Source of the DNA: UBA6109 sp035366835
GTDB lineage: Bacteria > Desulfobacterota > Syntrophia > Syntrophales > UBA6109
Assembly: GCA_035366835.1 (NCBI GenBank)
Contig: DAOSIS010000008.1
Location: forward strand, 1 to 64,000
DNA length: 64,000 nt
Direction: 5' to 3'
Both the position numbers and the translations under genes were made by a program. Within the stretch, counting starts at the first letter, position 1, and every line of letters starts with the position of its first letter. Below, in pieces: positions 8,956 through 17,999 of the stretch. Below the pieces are notes generated by a model. That model was not told the DNA's origin, searched no databases, and saw nothing but the letters and a program-made list of their open reading frames with translations.

Positions 8956-10935
8956 ATGTCTCAGGCCTTTTGGCAGCGGGCGGTGCCTGTGCAGGACATG
9001 ACCGAAAGAGACGTCTCGACGGCAGCGGGGATTTCTACATCCCCTCGAACGGACGGGTGTGAGGCGGGGGTTGCCTCTGGAGGCGCCGCCGCCGGCATCG
9101 GCGCAATCGACTTCCCCTCGCCCGAGTCCAGCCGCGTCGATGATCTGAACGATTTTTCGGCGAACTGCCGCGACTTCGAGACTCTTGAGGGCATCGTCAC
9201 CGCAGACATGCGTCATCGGATGGAGCGTAATCTGCGCGCAGGGAAGGCCGAAGAACCGGGTCTTGCGGACGCCGCCCCGCCGCCGCGAAGGAGGAGGCCG
9301 AAAGCGGACGAGTCGGAAGAGAGGGAATCTGCCGGTCCCCTTCGCATCGTTTCACAGGGGCGGACGCTGATCGTGGCGACGGATGTCGAGCGCGGAGACG
9401 CATACGCGAAGCTGCTCGGCAATCGCGGTTTGATCTGCAGCGTCGTCGTGAGGTCGAAGGCGCCTTCTCCGGATCCTCAGGAAGCGCGGCCCGGCAGGCC
9501 GTCCTTCCTGAAGGTGGATGAACTGTCGATTGCCGGAACGTTCGGCGCCTTTCTCGCGAAGGCGGTCGTGAACGGGAAGGAGCGGCATCTGCCCGGCGAC
9601 GGCACGGCCTTTGATCTCGTCCTGGACCTTCAGCCTGCGCCTTCCTTTGCAGGAGATCGGCTGCCCGCGGGCTACTACGCTCCCGGCGCGGATCCCGACG
9701 CCCTCGGAGAGGCCGTCTCCGAGATGCCGGAGATGAAAGGCGAATTTGAGAAGCCACGGTTCACTGCCTTTCTCCGACGCCTCTGCCTCCATGGCCGGTC
9801 GCGTTCCCGGGATTGCCGCCTCTGTCTGGACCTTTGCCCTTTCGCGGCCATTCAGTCGGAAGGCGGGGCGCTTTCAATCGATCCTTACCGCTGCGAAGGC
9901 TGCGGCGCATGCGCCGTGATCTGCCCCACCGGCGCCGTCCGCCCGATGCAACAGCCGCCTGCTGAAGAACTCCTCAAGATCGTGCGCGGCAGCCTGGAAA
10001 GGCACGCCGGCGCGTACGCATCCGGTCCGACTGTGGTGATCTCCGACCGGGACGATGCGGACAGGCGCGATCTTCCGGCCGCGGAGGAAGGAGAAAGGGA
10101 TATTGTCCTCTATCGGGTGGACCAGATCGCCGGAGTCGGATTGGAGACGCTCCTGGGGGCTCTGGCCTGCGGAGCGGGAAGGGTTGTCGTGGTCTGCGGG
10201 CCCCAGAATCCGCCCAAGATCAGGAGTCTCCTGAAATCGCAGATGCAAATGGCGTGTGCGATCCTGCGCGGTCTCGATATGGCGGAGGATACGATCCGGA
10301 TGATCTCCTTCCCGCCGGAGGAGGACGGTCGCGGCGCGCGTGCGCCGAACAGGGCCGCTGCCGATGCGCGGTCGGCCGTGCCGCCGCTTCCGGCCGGAGC
10401 GGCGCCTCCCGGCGCCGACAAGAGGACGATGGTCCGCCTGGCGGTGCGCCGGCTTCAGGAGCGGTCGGGCGCGGACCGCACCGAGATCCCGCTTCCGGAG
10501 GGTTCTCCGTTCGGGGCCGTCGCCGTTTCCGCCGGCTGCACACTCTGCATGGCCTGCGCCTCCGCGTGCCCGGCCGGAGCGCTGTCGGCGGCCGGAGATG
10601 CCCCGCGTCTCCTGTTCCGCGAATCGCTGTGCCATCAGTGCGGCCTGTGCCGGGAGGTTTGCCCTGAAAAATCGATCCGTCTGGTGCCGCGGATCCTCCT
10701 GAACCCGGATGCAGCCGAAGCGCCGGCGGTGTTGTGCAGGACGGAGCCGACCCGCTGCGTCGAGTGCGGCCTGATTTTCGGGTCGCAGGCCATGGTGGAG
10801 CGCATGCAGGAAAAGCTGGCCGGCCATTGGATGTACCGGAGCGGGAGGCAGATGCGCCGCCTGCGGATGTGCCGCGTCTGCAGGACGCGTGACACGCTTC
10901 TGTCGCACGAAAGGATGTCGGGAAACGAAGCATGA
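8956..10935 (+). CDS. polyferredoxin-like 4Fe-4S accessory protein of the formate dehydrogenase locus
   Basis: This 659-residue soluble protein has four Cys-rich clusters: CRLCLDLC around residue 288, CEGCGACAVICPTGAV around 315, CTLCMACASACPAGAL around 531, and CHQCGLCREVCPEKSI around 560. A further Cys set (CVECG and CRVCRTR) near the C-terminus could hold zinc or another cluster. Such proteins sit next to torD-type and formate dehydrogenase genes in many proteobacteria; their function is not settled but is thought to be electron transfer or enzyme maturation. The first 120 residues are low-complexity and poorly conserved in appearance, so a later start (for example 8998) is possible. Its stop overlaps the next start as ATGA. 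Confidence 0.82.
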   Translation: MSQAFWQRAVPVQDMTERDVSTAAGISTSPRTDGCEAGVASGGAAAGIGAIDFPSPESSRVDDLNDFSANCRDFETLEGIVTADMRHRMERNLRAGKAEEPGLADAAPPPRRRRPKADESEERESAGPLRIVSQGRTLIVATDVERGDAYAKLLGNRGLICSVVVRSKAPSPDPQEARPGRPSFLKVDELSIAGTFGAFLAKAVVNGKERHLPGDGTAFDLVLDLQPAPSFAGDRLPAGYYAPGADPDALGEAVSEMPEMKGEFEKPRFTAFLRRLCLHGRSRSRDCRLCLDLCPFAAIQSEGGALSIDPYRCEGCGACAVICPTGAVRPMQQPPAEELLKIVRGSLERHAGAYASGPTVVISDRDDADRRDLPAAEEGERDIVLYRVDQIAGVGLETLLGALACGAGRVVVVCGPQNPPKIRSLLKSQMQMACAILRGLDMAEDTIRMISFPPEEDGRGARAPNRAAADARSAVPPLPAGAAPPGADKRTMVRLAVRRLQERSGADRTEIPLPEGSPFGAVAVSAGCTLCMACASACPAGALSAAGDAPRLLFRESLCHQCGLCREVCPEKSIRLVPRILLNPDAAEAPAVLCRTEPTRCVECGLIFGSQAMVERMQEKLAGHWMYRSGRQMRRLRMCRVCRTRDTLLSHERMSGNEA

Positions 10936-11588
10936 ATCGCTCGAACACGCCGGGCTGGCTTGCCGCCTATGAGAAGATCCGCACCGACGGCTATGCGATG
11001 CTGGCCGCGCTGTTGACGCAGCCGCCCTCGGCAGTCCTCCTGAAGATGCTGGGGAGCCTGGAGTGGGAGGATGCCCTGCCCGGAAAACTCGGCGCCGCCC
11101 TGGACGCTCTCCGCCGGGCCGGTCCCGGCCATGAGCCGGGAGAACTGGAACAGGAGTATCACCGTCTTTTCGTGGGCCTGGGACGCGGCGAGATGGTGCC
11201 CTACTCGTCATGGTACCGGGAGGGAAAGATGATGTCGCTGCCGCTGGTTTCCCTGCGGTCGGCCTTGCGCCGGTTCGGCATCGTAAAGCGGGAGGAGCGC
11301 GGAGACTCGGAGGACCACGCCGGCGCGCTCTGCGAAGTCATGACGCTTCTTTCCGCAGAGCCGGATGGCGCCTCCCGTGCGGAACAGAGGGAATTCTTCC
11401 GGCGGCACATCGCAACCTGGATGCCGGCTTTCTTCAAGGATCTCCGCTCGGCGCAGGGTGCCGGGTTTTACAGGGCCGTGGGGGTGTTCGGCGGCTCTTT
11501 TCTCGAAACGGAAGGCGATTATTTTCGATACGGGGCGGGGAACGAACTGCCCGCCGCGGAAGGAGGAGGAGGACGAGATGAAACTTGA
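10932..11588 (+). CDS. TorD/DmsD-family molybdoenzyme chaperone
   Basis: This 218-residue, all-helical soluble protein has TorD-like features: an N-terminal helix with YAMLAALLTQPPS, the segment LEQEYHRLFVGLGRGEMVPYSSWYREGKMM (the E-Y-xx-LF...P-Y-x-S motif of the family), and a C-terminal DHAGALCEVMTLL helix. These chaperones bind Tat signal peptides and help insert the molybdenum cofactor, here presumably into the formate dehydrogenase catalytic subunit encoded downstream. It is coupled to the Fe-S protein gene by an ATGA overlap, and its 3' end overlaps the start of the next small gene by 11 bp. Confidence 0.85.
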   Translation: MNRSNTPGWLAAYEKIRTDGYAMLAALLTQPPSAVLLKMLGSLEWEDALPGKLGAALDALRRAGPGHEPGELEQEYHRLFVGLGRGEMVPYSSWYREGKMMSLPLVSLRSALRRFGIVKREERGDSEDHAGALCEVMTLLSAEPDGASRAEQREFFRRHIATWMPAFFKDLRSAQGAGFYRAVGVFGGSFLETEGDYFRYGAGNELPAAEGGGGRDET

Positions 11589-11772
11589 ATTTTCCGGAAG
11601 CAGGCGATCTTTCATGAAGTGCCTGGCGATGTTCGGCGGGCTCGCCGCGGCGATGGGCATGGCCGGGACGGCCGCAGCCCGGCAAAGCGATCCGCCGCCG
11701 CAACGTGAAGCGTCGAAGAAAAGGTATCGGGTGACCGAACATGTGAGGAGATATTACGAAACGGCCGGATGA
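11578..11772 (+). CDS. small Tat-signal protein of the formate dehydrogenase region
   Basis: This 64-residue protein is almost entirely a twin-arginine signal (GSRRSFMKCLAMFGGLAAAMG) with a short charged tail ending RYRVTEHVRRYYETAG. Small proteins of this kind lie directly ahead of formate dehydrogenase catalytic genes in many proteobacteria ('formate dehydrogenase region TAT target'); their role is unknown and might be a decoy or escort for export. A GGAGGAGGA site precedes the ATG. The stop overlaps an ATG at 11769 that is in frame with the large subunit. Confidence 0.75.
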   Translation: MKLEFSGSRRSFMKCLAMFGGLAAAMGMAGTAAARQSDPPPQREASKKRYRVTEHVRRYYETAG

Positions 11773-11807
11773 CGAAAGATCCGCAGTCGGATCGGAGGGA
11801 TGACCCT

Positions 11808-14696
11808 ATGAAGACGTTCAGGAAGAAGTGGCTGCAACGAACATCGCGCGAGATCCATTCCCCGAAGAGCCTCAGCCGTCGGACCTTTCTGATCCGCGGG
11901 TCCGTGGCATTGGGGAGCGGCGCTGTCCTCGGGTTGCTGCCTCTGTCATGCGTGCGCAAGGCTACGGAAGAGGAGCGGAAGAATTTTCCCCTGCCGGATG
12001 TGAAGACGGAATACCGGCGCACGATCTGCACCCACTGCTCCGTCGGGTGCGGGATCATCGCCGAACTGCAGAACGGCGTCTGGACGGGCCAGGAGCCGGA
12101 CTACGACTCGCCTCTCAATCTCGGCGCCCACTGCTGCAAAGGGGCGGCTGCGCGGAGTCACGGTCTCGGCGAGCGGCGCCTGAAGTTCCCGATGAAGCTG
12201 GTGAACGGCGCCTGGGTGCGGCTGTCCTGGAAGCAGGCCATCGACGAGATCGGCGACAGGCTCCTGAAGATCCGGGCGGAGTCGGGACCGGACGCGCTTT
12301 TTTTCTGCGGATCGTCGAAGGCGAGCAACGAGGGCGCCTATCTGCAAGGAAAATTTGCAGCCCTCTGGGGAACCAACAATGTCGACAACCAGGCGCGCAT
12401 CTGCCATTCCACCACCGTGGACGGCGTCGCGAACACCTGGGGCTACGGCGCCATGACGAACTCCTACAACGACATGCGGAACAGCAAGGCGATGCTCTTT
12501 CTGGGAAGCAACGCCGCCGAAGCGCACCCCGTCGCCATGCAGCACATCCTCCGCGCCAAAGAAGACGGCTCGAAGATGATCGTCGTGGACCCGCGCTTCA
12601 CCCGCACGGCGGCCCATGCGGATATCTACGCCCGACTGCGGTCGGGCACCGACATCCCGTTCATCTACGGGCTGCTCTGGCATATCTTCAAGAACGGCTG
12701 GGAAGACAAGGAATACATCGCACGGCGGGTCTACGCCATGGACCAGATCCGCAGGGAAGTGGAAAAATGGCCGCCCGAAGAAGTCGAAAACGTCACCGGC
12801 GTCCCGAAAGAAAAGGTTTTCGAAATCGCGCAGACCATGGCGAAGAACCGCCCCGGCACGATCATCTGGTGCATGGGCATCACCCAGCATCATATGGCCA
12901 GCCACACGACCCGGCTGTTCTGCGTCCTGCAGCTCGCCCTGGGCAACATCGGGGTCTCCGGCGGCGGCGCCAACATCTTCCGGGGACACGACAACGTCCA
13001 GGGCGCCACGGACGTGGGACCGAACTGCCACACGCTGTCCTGCTACTACGGGCTGGCGGAAGGATCCTGGAAGCACTGGTGCCGCGTCTGGAGCCTTGAC
13101 TACGAATGGGTCAAATCGCGCTTCGACATGACACGGCAGTACGATGCCGGCGGCGGCAAGACGGCGTACACGATGAACATGCCGGGCATTCCCGTCTCGC
13201 GCTGGATCGACGGCGTTCTGGAGGACAAGGCCAACCTGTCGCAGCGGGACAATCTCCGCGCCGTCATCTTCCAGGGCATGGCCTGCAACAGCCAGACGCG
13301 CGGGGTGGAGATGAAGAAAGCCCTGGAGAAACTGGACTTGCTCGTCATATCCGATCCCTTTCCGACGCACATGGCCGTCATGAGCGACCGGAAGAACGAC
13401 ACCTACCTCCTGCCGACGTGCACGCAGTACGAGACCTACGGATCGGCTACGGCCTCGAACCGTTCGCTGCAGTGGCGCGAGAAGGTCATCGACCCGCTCT
13501 ACGAATCGCTGCCGGACCACGTCATCCTCTACAAGTTGGCCAAGAAGCTCGGCTTCGCCGACGAACTGTGCAAAAACATCAAGGTGACGAATGACGAGCC
13601 GCTCATCGAGGATCTCCTGCGCGAGATCAACCGCGGCGCCTGGACAATCGGCTATACAGGCCAGAGCCCGGAGCGCCTCAAACTCCATGCCCAGCACCGG
13701 AGGACATTCGACCCCCGGACGCTCAAAGCCGAAGCGGGCCCCTGCAAGGGGGACTACTACGGTCTTCCCTGGCCCTGCTGGGGGAAACCGGAGATGAAGC
13801 ACCCGGGAACGCCGATTCTCTATGATCCCAGCAAGCCCGTCGCGGAGGGCGGCCTCGTCTTCCGGGCCAACTGGGGGATGGATTACAACGGCCAGAGCCT
13901 GCTTGCCGGCGGCGTCTACTCGAAGGGGTCGGAGCTCAAGGACGGCTACCCGGAATTCGACGCCGAGATTCTCAAGAAGCTCGGCTGGTGGGACGACCTG
14001 ACGCCGGAGGAGAAGAAGGAGGCGGAAGGGAAGAATTGGAAGACCGACTTGTCCGGCGGCATCCAGCGCGTGGTCATCAAGCACGGATGCGCGCCCTTCG
14101 GGAACGGCAGGGCCCGCTGTCATGTGTGGACCTATCCCGATCCGATCCCCGTCCACCGCGAGCCTCTCTACACGCCGCGATTCGACCTGGTGAAGAAATA
14201 CCCCACCTATCCCGACCGCAAGGCCTTCTTTCGCCTGCCGACGCGATACGCGTCGATTCAGTCGGTCGACCACAGCACGAAATATCCGCTGATCTTCACC
14301 AGCGGCCGGCTGACCGAATACGAGGGCGGCGGCGAGGAACAGCGCTCCGACGCGTGGCTCGCCAAGCTGCAGCCGGAGATGTTCGCCGAGGTGAATCCGA
14401 AGGACGCGAACAACGCCGGGATTTCCGACGGCCAATACATATGGCTGGAGGGCGCCGAAGGCGGACGGATCAAAGTGCGCGCTATGGTCACCCAGCGGGT
14501 CGGCCCCGGAACGGTCTGGACGCCTTTCCACTTCGGCGGCTGGTTCCAGGGCAAGGATCTCTACGAAAAGTACCCGCAGGGAACGGCGCCCTACACCCGC
14601 GGGGAGGCGTGCAACACGGCCACAACTTACGGCTACGATTCGGTGACGCAGATGCAGGAGACCAAAGCGACGCTTTGCCGGATCACGCCGGCGTAA
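11808..14696 (+). CDS. fdhA: formate dehydrogenase catalytic (alpha) subunit, molybdopterin-dependent, Tat-exported, Cys form
   Basis: This 962-residue enzyme of the DMSO-reductase superfamily would oxidise formate to CO2 on the outer face of the membrane. It has a Tat signal (SRRTFLIRGSVALGSG), a 4Fe-4S motif (CTHCSVGCG ... HCCKG), then NQARICHSTTV. In that segment the Cys at residue 199 takes the place of the selenocysteine of E. coli FdnG and is followed by the conserved His. NAAEAHPVAMQ, DPRFTRTAAHADIYARLRSGTDI and GGGANIFRGHDNVQGATD match FdnG-type enzymes. The start at 11808 has GGAGGG eight bases upstream; 11769 (ATGA overlap with the small Tat gene) would add 13 residues. No in-frame TGA is needed. 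Fe-S and cytochrome b subunits follow. Confidence 0.9.
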   Translation: MKTFRKKWLQRTSREIHSPKSLSRRTFLIRGSVALGSGAVLGLLPLSCVRKATEEERKNFPLPDVKTEYRRTICTHCSVGCGIIAELQNGVWTGQEPDYDSPLNLGAHCCKGAAARSHGLGERRLKFPMKLVNGAWVRLSWKQAIDEIGDRLLKIRAESGPDALFFCGSSKASNEGAYLQGKFAALWGTNNVDNQARICHSTTVDGVANTWGYGAMTNSYNDMRNSKAMLFLGSNAAEAHPVAMQHILRAKEDGSKMIVVDPRFTRTAAHADIYARLRSGTDIPFIYGLLWHIFKNGWEDKEYIARRVYAMDQIRREVEKWPPEEVENVTGVPKEKVFEIAQTMAKNRPGTIIWCMGITQHHMASHTTRLFCVLQLALGNIGVSGGGANIFRGHDNVQGATDVGPNCHTLSCYYGLAEGSWKHWCRVWSLDYEWVKSRFDMTRQYDAGGGKTAYTMNMPGIPVSRWIDGVLEDKANLSQRDNLRAVIFQGMACNSQTRGVEMKKALEKLDLLVISDPFPTHMAVMSDRKNDTYLLPTCTQYETYGSATASNRSLQWREKVIDPLYESLPDHVILYKLAKKLGFADELCKNIKVTNDEPLIEDLLREINRGAWTIGYTGQSPERLKLHAQHRRTFDPRTLKAEAGPCKGDYYGLPWPCWGKPEMKHPGTPILYDPSKPVAEGGLVFRANWGMDYNGQSLLAGGVYSKGSELKDGYPEFDAEILKKLGWWDDLTPEEKKEAEGKNWKTDLSGGIQRVVIKHGCAPFGNGRARCHVWTYPDPIPVHREPLYTPRFDLVKKYPTYPDRKAFFRLPTRYASIQSVDHSTKYPLIFTSGRLTEYEGGGEEQRSDAWLAKLQPEMFAEVNPKDANNAGISDGQYIWLEGAEGGRIKVRAMVTQRVGPGTVWTPFHFGGWFQGKDLYEKYPQGTAPYTRGEACNTATTYGYDSVTQMQETKATLCRITPA

Positions 14697-14708
14697 AAGG
14701 AGGCATGT

Positions 14709-15317
14709 ATGGCCAGGATGAAATTTCTCTGTGACGCGGAGCGCTGCATCGAGTGCAACGGCTGCGTGACGGCATGCAACAACGAGCATGACGTGCCCTG
14801 GGGAATCAACCGGAGGCATGTGGTCACTCTGAATGACGGGGTGTCGGGCGAAAAGTCGATTTCCGTGGCCTGCATGCACTGCACCGATGCGCCTTGCGCG
14901 GCCGTCTGTCCCGTCGACTGCTTCTATACGACCCCCGACGGGATTGTATTGCACGACAAGGATCTGTGCATCGGCTGCGGCTACTGTTTCTACGCCTGCC
15001 CGTTCGGCGCACCGCAATTTCCTGAAGGGAATGCCTTCGCCGAGCGCGGGAAGATGGACAAGTGCACCTTCTGCGCCGGCGGCCCGCTCCCCGACAATTC
15101 CGTCGAGGAGTACAGGATGTACGGGCGCAACAGGATCGCCGAAGGGAAATTGCCTCTCTGCGCGGAGATGTGCGCGACCAAGGCGCTGCTCGGCGGTGAT
15201 GGAAACATCGTATCCGAGATCTACATCCAGCGCATCACCAAACGGGGCGGGAAGTCCCAGGCATGGGGATGGGAAACGGCGTACCATTTCAAGCCGGCGA
15301 AGGAGAAGAATCCATGA
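14709..15317 (+). CDS. fdhB: formate dehydrogenase Fe-S (beta) subunit
   Basis: This 202-residue ferredoxin-like subunit has four Cys groups for four 4Fe-4S clusters: CIECNGCVTAC, CMHCTDAPCAAVCPVDC, CIGCGYCFYACPFGAP, and a fourth set split between DKCTFC and LCAEMCATKALLGG. It carries electrons from the catalytic subunit to the membrane cytochrome b. It has no membrane anchor of its own and no signal peptide, as expected for a partner exported together with the Tat-bearing large subunit. AAAGGAGG precedes the ATG. Its stop overlaps the next start as ATGA. Confidence 0.92.
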   Translation: MARMKFLCDAERCIECNGCVTACNNEHDVPWGINRRHVVTLNDGVSGEKSISVACMHCTDAPCAAVCPVDCFYTTPDGIVLHDKDLCIGCGYCFYACPFGAPQFPEGNAFAERGKMDKCTFCAGGPLPDNSVEEYRMYGRNRIAEGKLPLCAEMCATKALLGGDGNIVSEIYIQRITKRGGKSQAWGWETAYHFKPAKEKNP

Positions 15318-15505
15318 AAACGTATCCGCGTGTGTTGACGGGATTGATTGTCCTCGCGGGGCTGGTCGGATGTTCTTCCGAACCCCGGACCGTGACGATG
15401 CACGAGCCCGGAGTCTACAAGGGGGCGAAAGATCCCCTGCTGGCGCAGCGGGAACAGCAGCAGATGCTGATCGATCGCTTCAAACTGGTGCAGACCGACC
15501 GCTGA
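15314..15505 (+). CDS. small lipoprotein in the formate dehydrogenase operon
   Basis: This 63-residue protein has a lipoprotein signal with lipobox LVGC (Cys about residue 20) after VLTGLIVLAG, leaving a mature chain of only some 44 hydrophilic residues (KGAKDPLLAQREQQQMLIDR). The start at 15314 overlaps the fdhB stop as ATGA. A small lipoprotein between the Fe-S and cytochrome genes recurs in some formate dehydrogenase loci; its job is unknown. Confidence 0.75.
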   Translation: MKTYPRVLTGLIVLAGLVGCSSEPRTVTMHEPGVYKGAKDPLLAQREQQQMLIDRFKLVQTDR

Positions 15506-15521
15506 GATTATAGGAGGGATT

Positions 15522-16508
15522 ATGGCAACGCAAACCCGCAGGCGCGTCGGCGCTCTCGTGCTTGGCGCGCTGCTTCTTCTCTTCGCCGGCGGAGTGCTGG
15601 TGTACTGGCAGGCCGTCGGAGCGGACCTCAGCAATCCGAGGGCCAACTTCTGGCGGGCGGTCAGGGCGGGCGTCCCCGGCTATTCGTCCACGCCGCAGCA
15701 GGGACACACGATCCTCATCACCGCCGGGGAGAACTGGCGGGGGATCCGGAACGGCGCGCTCATGCCGGCCTCACAATGGATCATCGCCATGGCCCTTCTG
15801 GTGATGGGTCTCTTCTATGCCTTCGTGGGGCCGGAGAAGCTGGAGAAGCCGCGGTCGGGCATCCGGATCGAGCGTTTTGCGTTCTGGGAGAGGATCCTGC
15901 ACTGGTACACCGCCGTGATCTTCATCATCATGGGCATGACCGGTCTCAGCCTTCTCCTGGGACGGGTGGCGCTCATCCCCATCTTCGGGCACGGCGTCGT
16001 CTCCGCCTATCTGCAGGTCGCCAAAGATCTGCACAACTACCTGGGACCCCTCCTGCTCGTCGGAATCGTTCTGGAGTTTGTCGTCTGGGTCCGCTTCAAC
16101 ATCCCCGGGCGGATCGACCTGGAGTGGTTCCGGAACATGGGCGGGATGATCGGAAAGGGGCCCCGGCCCCACATCGGGAGGATCAACGGCGGGGAGAAGG
16201 CGTGGTTCTGGGCCATCTTCGTCTTCGGGACCGCCGTGGGGGTCACGGGCGTACTGCTGGATTTCCCGATCTGGGGGCAGAGCCGCCTCACGATGCAGAT
16301 TTCCCATGTGATTCACGCTGCCGTGGGAGTCCTGTTCGTGACGGTTTCCTTCGGTCATATCTACATGGGCACGATCGGCGTCGAGGGCGCATTCGAGGGC
16401 ATGTGGAACGGCTTCGTCGACGCCGTCTGGGCGGAGCAGAACCACGACCTGTGGTACCAAGAAAAGATGAGGCGGGAAGGAAAGGAAGGCGGGAAAGATG
16501 CGGCGTAA
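15522..16508 (+). CDS. fdhC: formate dehydrogenase cytochrome b556 (gamma) subunit
   Basis: This 328-residue membrane protein is longer than E. coli FdnI because it has an N-terminal extension: a membrane helix (about residues 8-28) and a periplasmic loop of some 50 residues, as in the FDH3-type gamma subunits. Four further helices follow. Candidate haem b ligands are His in RILHWYTAVIF, in DLHNYLGP, in SHVIHAAVG and in FGHIYMGT. It accepts electrons from the beta subunit and passes them to quinone. AGGAGGGAT precedes the start at 15522. Confidence 0.9.
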   Translation: MATQTRRRVGALVLGALLLLFAGGVLVYWQAVGADLSNPRANFWRAVRAGVPGYSSTPQQGHTILITAGENWRGIRNGALMPASQWIIAMALLVMGLFYAFVGPEKLEKPRSGIRIERFAFWERILHWYTAVIFIIMGMTGLSLLLGRVALIPIFGHGVVSAYLQVAKDLHNYLGPLLLVGIVLEFVVWVRFNIPGRIDLEWFRNMGGMIGKGPRPHIGRINGGEKAWFWAIFVFGTAVGVTGVLLDFPIWGQSRLTMQISHVIHAAVGVLFVTVSFGHIYMGTIGVEGAFEGMWNGFVDAVWAEQNHDLWYQEKMRREGKEGGKDAA

Positions 16509-16568
16509 CGCGGACAGCGCGGCGCTGCGAAGTTCCGCGCCGGGGCTGCAGCCTCCTGAGGAGACGTC

Positions 16569-17234
16569 ATGACCGTCGAACTGGGGCTTCTCCTGCTCGA
16601 ATCGATCCTGCTGATCGTCACGGTCCTCCTGCTCATCTACAACATCCGCGAGGGGAAACAGCGGGACAACCTGCTCAGGGAAGTCGGAAGGGCGACGAGG
16701 GTCCTCACGCGTCAGGAGTACTTTCTTCACCTCATGGAGGCCATGCTCGACGCGAAAAAGGAGATCATCGGCTGCATCACCGGCAGCGCGCCGTCCGGCG
16801 ACGACGTCAAGATGACCCGGGGGATCGTCCGGATGATCGAGCGGATGACCGAGAAGGGGGTGCGCATCAAGTACCTCCTGCCGAAGTTCCCGGACCGCCT
16901 GCAGATCGCCGTCCAGTATGCGGAGGCCGGCGCGGAGATTCTCTTCAGCAGTTGCCTCATGGTCCATACGTTGCGCTTCAGCATCATGGATGATAAACTC
17001 GTCATCCTCGGAGTCCCGGAACAGGCGGGTGAGAGGGAAGCGACGAAGAAGGGCTACAAGATACCGTCCGAAGAGCTCGCGCTGATCCTGAAGAACTATT
17101 TCAACGCCTGCGAAAGACAGACGAGCCTCAAGGAATATCTGCTGGAAGTCATGGAGCACACCGGCGCGACGACGGCGCATCTCGCCCAGGAGTTTCAGCT
17201 GGACGAAGAAGTTCTGAAGAAACTGATCCGGTAG
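16569..17234 (+). CDS. membrane-anchored PLD/TrmB-C-like protein with C-terminal winged-helix-like segment
   Basis: This 221-residue protein starts with one membrane helix (LGLLLLESILLIVTVLLLIYN reduced to residues 4-24). A domain follows with KKEIIGCITGSAP, GVRIKYLLPKFPDRLQIAVQYAEAGAEI and MDDKLVILGVPE, an order seen in phospholipase D-like domains and in the sensor half of TrmB regulators. The HKD catalytic motifs of true phospholipases are absent (one strand reads MDDKLVIL, without a preceding His-x-Lys pair). The last 40 residues (MEHTGATTAHLAQEFQLDEEVLKKL) look like a small winged-helix. It lies 60 bp behind the cytochrome subunit. Function unknown; a sensory or assembly role is only a guess. 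Confidence 0.6.
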   Translation: MTVELGLLLLESILLIVTVLLLIYNIREGKQRDNLLREVGRATRVLTRQEYFLHLMEAMLDAKKEIIGCITGSAPSGDDVKMTRGIVRMIERMTEKGVRIKYLLPKFPDRLQIAVQYAEAGAEILFSSCLMVHTLRFSIMDDKLVILGVPEQAGEREATKKGYKIPSEELALILKNYFNACERQTSLKEYLLEVMEHTGATTAHLAQEFQLDEEVLKKLIR

Positions 17235-17254
17235 GAGTCCGCGGGAACGATCTC

Positions 17255-17968
17255 ATGAAGGAATTCGATCCTGAAACGGTCGCCCGCTTTGACGGAAAGG
17301 AAGGACGGCCCGCCTACATTGCTCATCGGGGCCGGGTCTTCGACGTCAGCGGCAGCAGACTCTGGAAGGCGGGGCTGCACATGAACCGTCACGCGGCCGG
17401 CCGCGACCTCACGGCCGATATGGAGGCGGCACCCCATGGTGTGGAAGTGCTGGACCGCTACCCGCAGGTGGGGACGCTGCAAATGAGGAAAGAGGCCGCC
17501 GTCGACCTGCCCGGACCCCTGGCGGCGATGCTGAAGCGGTTTCCGTTTCTGCGCAGGCATCCCCATCCCATGACCGTTCACTTCCCCATCGCCTTTACGG
17601 TGTCACCGGGCCTTTTCTATCTGCTCTACCTTTTGACCGGCGTGAGAGGTTTCGAAACGACTTCCTTCTTCTGTCTCGGCGCCGGGATTGTCTTTACCGT
17701 GCCCGGTGCACTGACCGGGTTTCTCACCTGGTGGATCAACTACCAGGCCAGGCCTTTGCGGGCGGTTCGAATCAAGATGATTTTTTCGACGCTGCTCCTG
17801 TCCGTTTCTCTGTGCGCATTTCTGCTGCGGCTCCTCTTTCCCGTTGAGGTCCTGTCCGTCGCCGGAATGGAAATGCTGTACGTGCTGCTGCTCCTGGCTC
17901 TCATCCCGATCGTCTCGGTGGTGGGCTGGTTCGGCGCGACCCTGACCTTTCCGATCGGGGAGGAATAG
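17255..17968 (+). CDS. cytochrome b5-like / DUF2231 membrane fusion protein
   Basis: This 237-residue protein joins two parts. Residues 1-75 look like a minimal cytochrome b5 fold (PAYIAHRGRVFDVSGSRLWKAG, then LHMNRHAAGRDLTADM, then HGVEVLDRYPQVG), with His candidates in HMNRH and PHG as haem ligands. Residues 100-237 hold four membrane helices with HPMTVHFPIAFTVSPGLFYL at the start, the hallmark of DUF2231 proteins, whose two His may bind haem. It could move electrons between the membrane and the cytoplasm next to the formate dehydrogenase. It lies 20 bp after the PLD-like gene and is probably the last gene of that operon. Confidence 0.72.
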   Translation: MKEFDPETVARFDGKEGRPAYIAHRGRVFDVSGSRLWKAGLHMNRHAAGRDLTADMEAAPHGVEVLDRYPQVGTLQMRKEAAVDLPGPLAAMLKRFPFLRRHPHPMTVHFPIAFTVSPGLFYLLYLLTGVRGFETTSFFCLGAGIVFTVPGALTGFLTWWINYQARPLRAVRIKMIFSTLLLSVSLCAFLLRLLFPVEVLSVAGMEMLYVLLLLALIPIVSVVGWFGATLTFPIGEE

Positions 17969-17999
17969 ACAGGGGAAGTCGGCAGCGGCTCTTCCCGCC

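Noticed and set aside
11946..15287. An open frame of 1113 codons on the minus strand
   Set aside because: It lies opposite the formate dehydrogenase subunit genes, is rich in Arg, Gly, Ala, Val and His in the way of GC-rich shadows, and shows no domain. The plus-strand genes explain the region.
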